The notes under the pieces are model-generated. The model searched no databases. It was not told the origin of the DNA and was given only the letters and a program-made list of their open reading frames with translations. This document shows, in pieces, positions 1 to 6,259 of a stretch of 15,057 nt of DNA (positions are counted from its first letter, which is position 1; the number at the start of each line of letters is the position of its first letter). The stretch covers positions 1-15,057 of the forward strand of contig QHPA01000062.1 of the NCBI GenBank assembly GCA_003218935.1. The letters run 5' to 3'. Position numbers and translations under genes: made by a program. Source of the stretch: Verrucomicrobiota bacterium (GTDB lineage: Bacteria; Verrucomicrobiota; Verrucomicrobiia; Limisphaerales; AV2).

Positions 1-76
1 GAATCCGGTGTCGCCATTCCAGGAAGTTGGTGGCATCGAGTTCCGTCGCGTGCAACGGTGTGAATTCGCGGTTCAT
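1..76 (-). CDS. Start of a gene downstream of YcaO, cut by the window edge
   Basis: An ATG at 74-76 (minus strand) lies 5 bases after the YcaO stop codon and opens a frame with no stop to the window edge. The 25 codons begin MNREFTPLHATELDATNFLE. The tight spacing matches the rest of the operon, where each gene follows the previous one by 20 bases or less. In TOMM clusters this position often holds a SagB-type dehydrogenase, a protease or an exporter, but the visible residues do not identify any of these. No clear ribosome binding site is seen, so translation is probably coupled to YcaO. The fragment is too short to exclude a chance frame. Confidence 0.45.
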   Translation of the reverse strand, partial: MNREFTPLHATELDATNFLEWRHRI

Positions 77-81
77 TGGGA

Positions 82-1320
82 TTACGGAAATGGGTGCGGT
101 GGTGCTTCGCTCCACTCTTCCAGCGACCGGGGCAACCAAAGCGGCCCACCGAGATGTGCAAAGCGATCGTCCCCGTGCAACGGTTGCAGCCCGGGCACGG
201 CGACTTTTACAACCCGCCAGTCCAGCCCTTTTCCGGCAAGCATCGGTGAAGTCAGATTGCGAACCAAAACGGGAGACGATTTACTAAGTCGCTCACACAG
301 GACGGCGAGGCCTTCGTCAGGAGGTGCGGTCCCTTCCGAGGCGAGGCCGGCGCGATTGAGCGCGGTTCGCTCCAATTCTTCCCGATGAAAGCTGTAATAG
401 ACGGCGTGGTCGGAAAATGTTTCCAGTGGCGGTCGCAAAACCTCGGCAACCTGCTGTCGCAAGTGGCGAACATAGTGGCGGCCTTGGACGGCTTCCAAGG
501 TGGCTTTGTTCCAACTCGCGCGGCGCGACTCGCGGCAGGCGGAGCCAATGCTATGGCAGAATCCTTCGCGATCTTCGCCCTCGACAGTGACCATCGTGAC
601 ATGATGACTAAAGGGCGATTGGATTCTGAAGAAACGCCAACGCAAGTTCGGCCGCTGCAGGCGAAGCGATTCCTCGGCACCCCACGCGGTTTCCCGAGGA
701 AACTCTTCCAAAGGATAGGCCCCCCACCACGCGCCCAACAAAGCGTCGCGTTCAATGACTTCCTGCAACGCTCGCAGCACAACAGGTTGGCCGGCTGTTC
801 CTGCCGCGAGGCCCGTCGAAGTTGCGGGGCAAAAACGGTGACTGCAACCCGTGCGCGGACAAAGATAAGCGAATTCCTCTGGAACCCATTGTGGTTCTCC
901 GCTCGACACCTCGCGAAAGCAAACCCACCGGCAGAGAGTCTGGCCTGTCAGGGGCTCGAAAGGAAAATCGTCAATGGCGTATTGTTGCGGGTGAAAAAGC
1001 ATCCACCTTTCCGGAGCGATGGCTGGTTCATCGAGCGGCCACTTTTGGTAACTGGCTTCAATCGCGGCATCCTGGGCCGTCGGGTAGGCGAAAAGCCGCT
1101 CGATACCTTCCCCCACGCAGGCGGCCGCCGCAGCGTCATCTGACCAGCCGCACCCTCCCACGTGCCAGACGCTGGTCTGCTCCGGATGCAAGCGAGGCAC
1201 GATCCCTGCACAAATGGAAACTTGCGGGTCATACGGTCGCGGCGCCACCTGTTGGAATTCACGGAACAATCCCGTAAACCTGCTTTGATACCAGACGTCA
1301 CTCATGTTAGAGACTGTCAT
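82..1320 (-). CDS. YcaO-domain azoline-forming cyclodehydratase (TOMM D protein)
   Basis: YcaO enzymes use ATP to activate a peptide-bond oxygen while a neighbouring Cys, Ser or Thr attacks, giving thiazoline or oxazoline rings. This 412-residue protein is full length for the SagD type. Visible conserved blocks are CVGEGIERLFAY (residues 69-80), PATSTGLAAG followed by ALQEVIERDA (165-193), which would carry the ATP/Mg acidic residues, a third block NKATLEAVQGR (271-281), and VPGLQPLH (375-382). The last five residues are P-H-P-F-P (408-412), a PxPxP tail typical of azoline-forming YcaO proteins and not of the thioamide type. The ATG follows the upstream stop by one base (TGA-A-ATG), so translation is probably coupled to the partner gene. 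An in-frame ATG five codons later is a less likely start. The SagC-like half is separate, so this is a split C/D system. The domain call is firm and the exact product is unknown. Confidence 0.93.
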   Translation of the reverse strand: MTVSNMSDVWYQSRFTGLFREFQQVAPRPYDPQVSICAGIVPRLHPEQTSVWHVGGCGWSDDAAAAACVGEGIERLFAYPTAQDAAIEASYQKWPLDEPAIAPERWMLFHPQQYAIDDFPFEPLTGQTLCRWVCFREVSSGEPQWVPEEFAYLCPRTGCSHRFCPATSTGLAAGTAGQPVVLRALQEVIERDALLGAWWGAYPLEEFPRETAWGAEESLRLQRPNLRWRFFRIQSPFSHHVTMVTVEGEDREGFCHSIGSACRESRRASWNKATLEAVQGRHYVRHLRQQVAEVLRPPLETFSDHAVYYSFHREELERTALNRAGLASEGTAPPDEGLAVLCERLSKSSPVLVRNLTSPMLAGKGLDWRVVKVAVPGLQPLHGDDRFAHLGGPLWLPRSLEEWSEAPPHPFP

Positions 1321-1321
1321 T

Positions 1322-2149
1322 TCATCTTGGAGAGCAGTCAGGGCAATGGGGGTCGCGAAAGACCCTGTGCGTTGTGCACTCCATTGTGTCGGTTTCTACT
1401 ACATGCAGCCGATACACGCCTACGGATGGCTCTGTTTGTGCCGAAGATTCGATCTTCCAGCGCGCCAGTGCCGCAAGAAGATCGAGAGCGGGAGCGGGAA
1501 AGGGGACCGGCGGGATTTCCCCGCCTGCACAGGAGTGTTCTATTAGATGTTCATAAATCTCGGGGGCAGGGGAAAGCCGTTGAAAATTTCGGATCAAACA
1601 TCCGAGACATGGCCCTGCGTGTGGCCGGAATACGGAGCTGACGAATCCGCGGCCCATAGGTCCGCACGAAATCCAAAGCCACCCTGCCGCGTCGGACCTG
1701 CGGCAGCGCCGATTGAAATCGAGGGCGGCCGCGTAATCGAGAGTGTCCTGGCAAAGGGCGGCGACATGGCCAGCACTCCTTAAAACGGCAGGAACGGCGC
1801 CGCGGAGTCGCTCGCTCAGTTTTCCGCTCCCTTCCACAACACAGCGAAGTGGTGACGGTGTGGGCGGGTATTCCCCGGTTCCTTCCATGAGGACACGCTC
1901 TCCGTAGAGCCGGGTGATGATTTCCAGCGCTTGCTGATGACGTTCGCAGGGAAGCTGGTTGAGCAAGGGGCGCCATTCGACCTCGCGCTCGAAGCTGCTC
2001 AACAATTGCGGCAGCCACTGCTCGAGAGACAGCGAACGAAGCGTGTATCGGAATTCTTCGCCAGCGACGAGACGGACGGTGTCTGGTTTCGTCAAAATCG
2101 CAAAAGGAAACGCGAATCGCACCCGTTTTGGGACAATCTCTGCGTTCAT
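1322..2149 (-). CDS. E1-like TOMM cyclodehydratase partner with RRE and zinc tetrad (C protein)
   Basis: This 275-residue protein matches the C-protein type of TOMM biosynthesis (precursor-leader-binding, ThiF/E1-like), which captures the leader peptide and presents it to YcaO. Roughly residues 10-90 look like a winged-helix RiPP recognition element: beta-rich start, then EEFRYTLRSLSLEQWLPQLL and later ALEIITRLYGERVL. The middle part would be the degenerate E1 fold. Two CxxC motifs, GPCLGC (C181, C184) and DPHCPDC (C269, C272), give the structural zinc tetrad expected of the family. Its ATG shares one base with the stop of the SRPBCC gene (TGATG), and its stop is one base from the YcaO ATG. 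This is the usual C-then-D arrangement. I see no adenylation-type nucleotide motif, as expected for a partner whose activity lies in YcaO. Confidence 0.85.
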   Translation of the reverse strand: MNAEIVPKRVRFAFPFAILTKPDTVRLVAGEEFRYTLRSLSLEQWLPQLLSSFEREVEWRPLLNQLPCERHQQALEIITRLYGERVLMEGTGEYPPTPSPLRCVVEGSGKLSERLRGAVPAVLRSAGHVAALCQDTLDYAAALDFNRRCRRSDAAGWLWISCGPMGRGFVSSVFRPHAGPCLGCLIRNFQRLSPAPEIYEHLIEHSCAGGEIPPVPFPAPALDLLAALARWKIESSAQTEPSVGVYRLHVVETDTMECTTHRVFRDPHCPDCSPR

Positions 2150-2796
2150 CAGCGAGGTGGTTGGTCTCGCTCCACCCGGTTCGCCACCGCTTTCATGACT
2201 GGTTTGAGTTGCCCAAGCAAGACGGCGCGGACAACAAAGTCAGGGAATGGCGAGACTCTTAATTCGAGATTGTATTCCAACAACGTTTCACCGGCGCCAT
2301 GATGCGTGACGACCCAACTTCCGCGATTGACTTTCCATGCGCCGTGCGGTTCATCCCACGAAGCAGCGAATTTTGCCGCCGATTCTTCATGCCGCACATG
2401 GAGGTCCATAGGCCAGCGACCAATAAATGAACGAATCTCGCCCGTGAGGTGCCAGAGTCCATCGGGGTCGCGCACGCCCTTCGACGCGCTGATATTTGGG
2501 AAGACGTCTGAAAAGTGGTCATAATCAGTCACCACCTTCCAGACGCGTTCGGGCGGAGCGGTCACGATGATTGCGGCGTGCATTTGTTTCCGCCCTTCGG
2601 TGGTTCGGAGAAGCTGGGCAATGACGCCGTCCGCAGCGGAGGCGGGGTTGCGTGTCTGCGCATCACTCCAATTGCCTCGAACGATCCCCCAAAGTAGGAG
2701 AGCGCTGACCACAGCGATAAAAATCAAGGGAATGACAATCCGCATTTTCATGCGCGTCGGCTGCGGCGGCGCCAGTGAGTCTGGAATGTCTTTCAT
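2149..2796 (-). CDS. Membrane-anchored SRPBCC (START/polyketide-cyclase-like) protein
   Basis: This 215-residue protein has a short cytosolic tail, one hydrophobic helix at about residues 18-38 (IVIPLIFIAVVSALLLWGIV), and a SRPBCC domain from about 70 to 210. The domain opens with a strand and PPERVWKVVTDYDHFSDVFP, the usual N-terminal signature of the Polyketide_cyc/COQ10-like families. These folds form a deep pocket for a hydrophobic ligand. A single N-terminal helix suggests the pocket faces the periplasm. I chose the ATG at 2796, which lies 20 bases after the stop of the poly-Cys gene. The open frame runs further upstream to 2883 but would overlap that gene, and a second ATG at 2751 is possible. 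It ends in TGATG, overlapping the next gene, so it belongs to the operon. An SRPBCC protein is not a standard TOMM component. A role in handling a lipophilic product is inference only. Confidence 0.8.
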   Translation of the reverse strand: MKDIPDSLAPPQPTRMKMRIVIPLIFIAVVSALLLWGIVRGNWSDAQTRNPASAADGVIAQLLRTTEGRKQMHAAIIVTAPPERVWKVVTDYDHFSDVFPNISASKGVRDPDGLWHLTGEIRSFIGRWPMDLHVRHEESAAKFAASWDEPHGAWKVNRGSWVVTHHGAGETLLEYNLELRVSPFPDFVVRAVLLGQLKPVMKAVANRVERDQPPR

Positions 2797-2816
2797 GAGT
2801 AAGTCCCGGATGCGTC

Positions 2817-3296
2817 TCAACTGAACATCCAGAAGCCGATTATCATTGCAAACCCTCCCGCCAGGGCCCCTAAAAAGGACCAAAGGGTAATTCTTCCAAG
2901 GGTTTGCAGACCGGCCTGTTTATCCTGAGAATGCGCACTCTGAGTTAGCACCCAAATAAATGTTACAAGCGAAGCAGCCAATTGAACCGCGGGCAAAAAA
3001 AACAGCGCGCTGATAATGCCGAATCCCGCCGCACTGGCGCACGCCCAAGTGAAAATCGCTACTGTTAATGAGGTGAGAACAGTCCAGTAACATCCAATGA
3101 TCGAACCTCCAGTTGGCGATCTCCTTGTTGACGTGGCTGCGGCGGCACCGATCAAACCCCCCAACGAATGCAGGCAGCAGCAACAGCAGCAGCAACAGCC
3201 ACAGCAAACATAGGCTCCGATTCCGCGCCGACGCTCCGGTTGGTGCTTCTCGAACTGAACGGATGCGCTCGAAGTTTTCTTTTTCTGCGGCCCCAT
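2817..3296 (-). CDS. Small membrane protein with CC-G-C8 tract; candidate TOMM substrate
   Basis: The predicted protein has 159 residues and begins MGPQKKKTSSAS. Residues 1-29 are hydrophilic and basic. They are followed by ten cysteines in eleven codons (residues 31-41, interrupted by one Gly), then LHSLGGLIGAAAA and RR at 58-59. Three likely membrane helices follow at about 66-88, 92-117 and 134-158. The Cys codons mix TGC and TGT (DNA 3174-3206). It is the first gene of the operon that encodes the YcaO/E1-like pair. Runs of Cys are the classic core of streptolysin S-type precursors, which carry a soluble leader of 20-30 residues before the Cys block, a layout this protein resembles. Unlike those short peptides it continues into a three-helix membrane domain. 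Start choice is uncertain: the same frame has an ATG at 3404 (195 residues). A metal-binding or redox role for the Cys tract is the main alternative. Confidence 0.7.
   Translation of the reverse strand: MGPQKKKTSSASVQFEKHQPERRRGIGAYVCCGCCCCCCCCLHSLGGLIGAAAATSTRRSPTGGSIIGCYWTVLTSLTVAIFTWACASAAGFGIISALFFLPAVQLAASLVTFIWVLTQSAHSQDKQAGLQTLGRITLWSFLGALAGGFAMIIGFWMFS
3174..3206 (-). repeat. Poly-cysteine codon tract (TGC/TGT)n
   Basis: Eleven consecutive codons read TGC TGT GGC TGT then TGC/TGT to the end, coding CC-G-C8 on the minus strand. The DNA is a near-perfect trinucleotide repeat and so prone to length change by slippage. That could vary the number of modifiable cysteines between strains. 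Third-base variation between TGC and TGT is silent in this frame. Confidence 0.85.
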
Positions 3297-3314
3297 AAAT
3301 GTACCGACTTCACT

Positions 3315-3341
3315 TCTATACGCGCATGTAGTTACGGACAA
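3315..3341 (-). promoter_or_regulatory. Weak candidate promoter for the poly-Cys/TOMM operon
   Basis: On the minus strand TTGTCC (3336-3341) and TATAGA (3315-3320) are separated by 15 bases, about 20 bases before the chosen ATG at 3296. The hexamers resemble a sigma-70 promoter but the spacer is short. If transcription starts here, the longer 3404 start would be excluded. Evidence is weak. Confidence 0.2.
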
Positions 3342-3400
3342 AATGGAGCGGGCGAAGGGAATGGAACCCTGTGCGATGCTTCGCGTTTCTGCGCGAAACC

Positions 3401-3607
3401 TCATGCGCCGAGTATTGACCGGCGTTTTCCTCGCTCCAACTGTTCTCTGTCAGACCGCCAAGACGCAGCACTTTGCTCATCGAATTTTTCAAGTTCCGGG
3501 CGCCTCTTAAAGACTTCTGACGTGTGAAGGGTATGAGATTCCAACTGGCTGTCGAGTGCGGTTTTTTCGATTTTGCGATTTCTGAACTGCCGCCTTTTGG
3601 CGAGCAA
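3401..3607 (-). CDS. Hypothetical small charged protein or gene remnant upstream of the operon
   Basis: A minus-strand frame of 68 codons from a TTG encodes a very hydrophilic, Lys/Arg/Glu-rich product containing LLAKRRQFRNRKIEKTALDS. The frame extends about 11 further codons upstream, reading like protein sequence (RHAWADAGSFTD), up to an in-frame TGA. That suggests the 3' remnant of a larger gene rather than an intact one. Its stop overlaps the alternative upstream ATG of the poly-Cys frame as ATGA (3401-3404). I recognise no family. It could be a coupled small gene, a remnant, or chance. Confidence 0.25.
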   Translation of the reverse strand: MLAKRRQFRNRKIEKTALDSQLESHTLHTSEVFKRRPELEKFDEQSAASWRSDREQLERGKRRSILGA

Positions 3608-3914
3608 ATCGGTAAAACTGCCCGCGTCCGCCCAAGCGTGCCGTCAGGAGGCTATGATGTGGTGAAGATGGCAGATCGCGAATTTGAATCGGAGGAAGGG
3701 AACTCCGAGCTGTCTTACGGTAGAATTTCCAACGCCGCTATCTCGTCGCCTCCCAGTTGGAAAGAGAGCGATCTTGACAACAGCACAGGGAGACAAGCCG
3801 GTGCCTTCAATGTCCGTTCCGATTACGGCATGGTTCATCCGCCGTTGTTTTCCGCGAACAGGTAGAAACTCACCCCATTTCCCCCCACGCGTTTGCCAAG
3901 CAGTATTTCATGAC
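3608..3914. other. Intergenic stretch between the minus-strand operon and the phosphoesterase
   Basis: About 300 bases. The plus-strand frame of the phosphoesterase stays open through this stretch, back to 3684, but the residues there look non-coding and the signal peptide begins only at 3915. No convincing promoter, repeat or RNA was recognised. It should hold the promoter of the phosphoesterase gene. Confidence 0.4.
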
Positions 3915-5054
3915 ATGTCAAAAACGAAAACCTTCGGCATCGATCTGCTGGTCAGTCTGGTTTGCCTGCGCGCAGCAAGCCTGGCGGGTGACGCGCAGGT
4001 CCGGTTCGATTCTGCCCAATACACCAACGGCGCGCTTCATCTGCACATTACGAACGCGCCCGGCTCGCGCTACGTGATCCAAACCTCCAGCAATTTGGCC
4101 GACTGGACCGCGCTGGCCACCAACAGCGTCTCCCAGACCACCTTCGTCGAGACCAACGCGGCGAACTTCTCGAGCCGTTTTTATCGCCTCAGCAGTCTTG
4201 CCGGCGTTGGGTCGATCCAGACCGTGTGGATCGTGATGATGGAGAACACCGACTGGAGCACGTTCCCGGACAACTCGGACGCGCCCTACATCAATTCGCT
4301 GCTCCCGCGCTTCGCGCACGCGGAGAATTACCGCTCGTTCAATCACCCCAGCCTGCCCAACTACATCACGCTGGAGGCCGGCGATGACCTTGGCCTGAAC
4401 GACGGCTCCTGGCTGCCCGGCAACGCTCACAGCCAGAGCACAACCGACCATTTAACGACCTACCTCAAGAACAAGGGCATCTCCTGGAAGGCCTACTCCG
4501 AGAATCTTCCCGGCGACGGAACCATCCTCCCTCTCTTCGACGGACCCGGCTACTCGCTCGACCACAATCCGTTCGTCTATTTCTACGACGTCACCGGCAA
4601 CCCGCCGGCCACGAACAGCTCCTACGGCATCGCGCACCTGCGCCCGCTCGAAACGGAATTTGCGCGCGACCTGACCAACAACAATGTGGCCAGCTACAAT
4701 TTCATCGTGCCCAACGACTATGATCAGGGCGAAAAACTTGCGCCGCCGCTGAACAACAAGGTCCGGCAGGCCGACACCTGGTTGGCGCGCGAAATCCCGG
4801 GGATCATGGCCTCGCGCGCCTATACCATCGGTGGAGTGATTTTCATCCTGTGGGACGAAGGCGTCTCCTCTGCGAACAACCCCAGCGGCCTGATTGTCGT
4901 TTCCTCATTGGCCAGGGCCGGATACTCCAACTCTGTGGCCTACACCCACGCGTCCATGGTGCGCACCGTGCAGGAAATCTTCGGCCTCAGCCCGTGGCTG
5001 CGACAGGCAGCCACGGCATCCAATCTGGGCGACCTCTTCACGGTTTACCCGTAG
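3915..5054 (+). CDS. Secreted phosphoesterase-family protein (PF04185 type, acid phosphatase/phospholipase C-like)
   Basis: From the ATG at 3915 the product has 379 residues: a signal peptide (about 1-25), a short beta module (about 29-95) ending SSRFYRLSSL, and a phosphoesterase domain (about 100-375). Family marks are WIVMMENTDWS (105-115), NHPSLPNYITLEAG (143-156) with a likely nucleophilic Ser146, HNPFVYFYD (217-225), PNDYDQG (266-272), and ILWDEG (311-316) with likely metal-binding acidic residues. THASMVRTVQEIFGL (344-358) is the usual C-terminal block. The family hydrolyses phosphate mono- or diesters in the periplasm or outside the cell. Here the substrate is unknown. The longer frame from 3684 lacks a signal peptide at its start, so I reject it. 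The gene seems monocistronic: gene remnants follow it. Confidence 0.85.
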   Translation: MSKTKTFGIDLLVSLVCLRAASLAGDAQVRFDSAQYTNGALHLHITNAPGSRYVIQTSSNLADWTALATNSVSQTTFVETNAANFSSRFYRLSSLAGVGSIQTVWIVMMENTDWSTFPDNSDAPYINSLLPRFAHAENYRSFNHPSLPNYITLEAGDDLGLNDGSWLPGNAHSQSTTDHLTTYLKNKGISWKAYSENLPGDGTILPLFDGPGYSLDHNPFVYFYDVTGNPPATNSSYGIAHLRPLETEFARDLTNNNVASYNFIVPNDYDQGEKLAPPLNNKVRQADTWLAREIPGIMASRAYTIGGVIFILWDEGVSSANNPSGLIVVSSLARAGYSNSVAYTHASMVRTVQEIFGLSPWLRQAATASNLGDLFTVYP

Positions 5055-5092
5055 CCGGGGCCAATCGGGCTGCTTCGCTGCGAGGACCTTGT

Positions 5093-5236
5093 CTTCTCCA
5101 AAGAGCAGGTCTCGAAGGTCGCCAACGCGCAGAGGACATGCGCCGTTTGGCAGCGGGCGAGGTCACGCCGGAGGAATTGCGACGGGAAAACTCTTTCATC
5201 CGGTCTGCTTGGCTATTTATAAGGCCTGACGAATGA
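5093..5236 (+). pseudogene. Possible gene remnant on the plus strand
   Basis: One plus-strand frame reads like real protein here, with LLQRAGLEGRQRAEDMRRLA, then AGEVTPEELRRENSFIR, before a stop at 5234-5236. There is no start codon context, and upstream the frame lies inside the phosphoesterase gene in the wrong phase. It could be the C-terminal scrap of a lost gene. I do not recognise the family. Confidence is low because it rests only on protein-like composition. Confidence 0.22.
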
Positions 5237-5402
5237 CGTTCTCCAATTCTCGTACGTTGCCCGGCCAGGTTTGGTCTTGCAAGAAGGCAATGGCTTCGGG
5301 CTGGATGGAGGGCGCATCCACGCCCACTTCGCCGCCGGAGCGCTGCATGAAATACTTCACCAGGTCAGGTACGTCTTCGGGGCGCTTCGGTGCTGAAACG
5401 AA
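5217..5402 (-). pseudogene. Truncated sigma-54-dependent activator (AAA+ domain fragment)
   Basis: The minus strand encodes KRPEDVPDLVKYFMQRSGGE, then SIQPEAIAFLQDQTWPGNV followed directly by RELENVIRQAL and a TAA. This is the C-terminal end of the sigma-54 interaction AAA+ domain, with the diagnostic WPGNVRELEN block and the preceding R-PEDVP-LV-YF segment. Walker A, Walker B and the GAFTGA loop are absent upstream. Just upstream a neighbouring frame holds LRRDSF, which resembles the family's RRDLFYRL motif. It points to a small deletion or frameshift. The Fis-type helix-turn-helix that should follow is also missing. The gene is therefore a dead fragment of about 60 codons, in a scar that also holds a possible plus-strand remnant. 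Confidence 0.7.
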
Positions 5403-5450
5403 TCCCGCCGCAGTTGCGTTAAGAGATCATTTGATTGTGCTCAAAAGGCA

Positions 5451-5479
5451 TCGACCGCGACATCCCGCGGGTGTATACT
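5451..5479 (+). promoter_or_regulatory. Candidate sigma-70 promoter for rpsU
   Basis: TCGACC (5451-5456) and TATACT (5474-5479) are spaced by 17 bases. The -10 is close to consensus and a TG precedes it directly. Transcription would begin near 5486 and leave a leader of roughly 115 bases before the rpsU start. Confidence 0.45.
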
Positions 5480-5600
5480 CCCGGCTGTCCATTGCGTCAC
5501 GAAGCGTTTATTCATGCCTTCATGACGCCGCAGCGGAAGAGTTCGAAGACGGCATTGAGCACCTTGCAACCTGAACCATACAAGAGGAAGTGAGAACCGA

Positions 5601-5798
5601 TTGATTGAGATTAGATTGAAAAGAAATGAGCCTGTTGAGAAAGGTCTGCGCCGGTTGAAAAAGCTGATGTTACGGGAGGGTGTATTCCTGGAGCTAAAGA
5701 AGCGGCGACATTACGAGAAACCGAGCGTGACTCTCCGGCGCAAAAGGAAGGCGGCGCAATTTGAAGCCATGTTGAAGCAACGGCATGCTGATGACTAG
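5601..5798 (+). CDS. rpsU: Small ribosomal subunit protein bS21
   Basis: The 65-residue product matches bS21 along its whole length: an N-terminal strand (IEIRLKRNEPVEKGLRRLKK), then the GVFLELKKRRHYEKPSVT segment and a basic C-terminal helix (LRRKRKAAQ). bS21 binds the 30S platform near the 16S 3' end and helps initiation. The start is TTG: no ATG or GTG exists near the conserved N-terminus. AAGAGGAAG, one of the few good Shine-Dalgarno sites in this window, lies about 10 bases upstream. The gene has its own predicted promoter and appears to be transcribed alone, between a gene scar and a long non-coding stretch. The C-terminus is slightly shorter than in enteric bacteria. Assignment is firm. 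Confidence 0.92.
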   Translation: MIEIRLKRNEPVEKGLRRLKKLMLREGVFLELKKRRHYEKPSVTLRRKRKAAQFEAMLKQRHADD

Positions 5799-6259
5799 TT
5801 TTAAGGCGTTTGGGTACCCGGCCTAAACGGCGGGGCCGCGTCGCGTCCTCAGCGCGTGAAGTCAGGCAGGCCATTATATGGCGAAGTCGGAAAGCTCAAG
5901 GATTCTGCGCGTCGCCTCAAACAAACGACTCGCCGCTTCCGTTCCTCGCTTGACCTGGGCGGGCAACGGCGGTGCAATTCACGATGCGCGTTTCGCCGAG
6001 CGCTTCAAATCGCGAGGGACGCGTTCTGGCTCCACACCCTGACGGCGGCGACATGGGCACATACGCCTGCCACGCAGCGGAAGAAATCCTGAAGGAAGGG
6101 TAGAACGTTCGTGGCAGACGGATTGGTTTTGACTTTGCGGACGGCGGACATACTGTGCCCGTAATACCATCACGGCGGTTTGAAATCCCGCGGTGACCCG
6201 GTGGATTTTTCGAATGTCATTTGCCTGATGCATGTAAAAACATCAAAACCTGATTCCTT
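5799..6259. other. Stretch without a recognisable gene
   Basis: About 460 bases between rpsU and the isomerase gene. Short frames exist on both strands (for example 5856-6092 plus and 5979-6233 minus) but none has a credible start, ribosome binding site or familiar sequence. One plus-strand frame contains AIHDARFAERFKSRGTR, which looks protein-like and may be a remnant. No clear terminator follows rpsU. A small dyad ATGT-AAAA-ACAT sits just before the isomerase gene. Confidence 0.4.

Noticed and set aside
385..1143. Plus-strand open frame of 252 codons opposite YcaO
   Set aside because: YcaO has full motif support on the minus strand; this frame shows no family features.
2920..3207. Overlapping minus-strand frame reading the same trinucleotide tract as poly-leucine (MLWLLLLLLLL)
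   Set aside because: It is the other-frame reading of the poly-Cys gene. The Cys frame has three well-formed membrane helices after the tract and the right junction with the SRPBCC gene; this frame does not.
3168..3213. Plus-strand poly-Gln or Ala/Thr-rich readings of the CAG/CAA tract
   Set aside because: No open frame with a credible start or flanking protein sequence; explained as the antisense of the poly-Cys codons.
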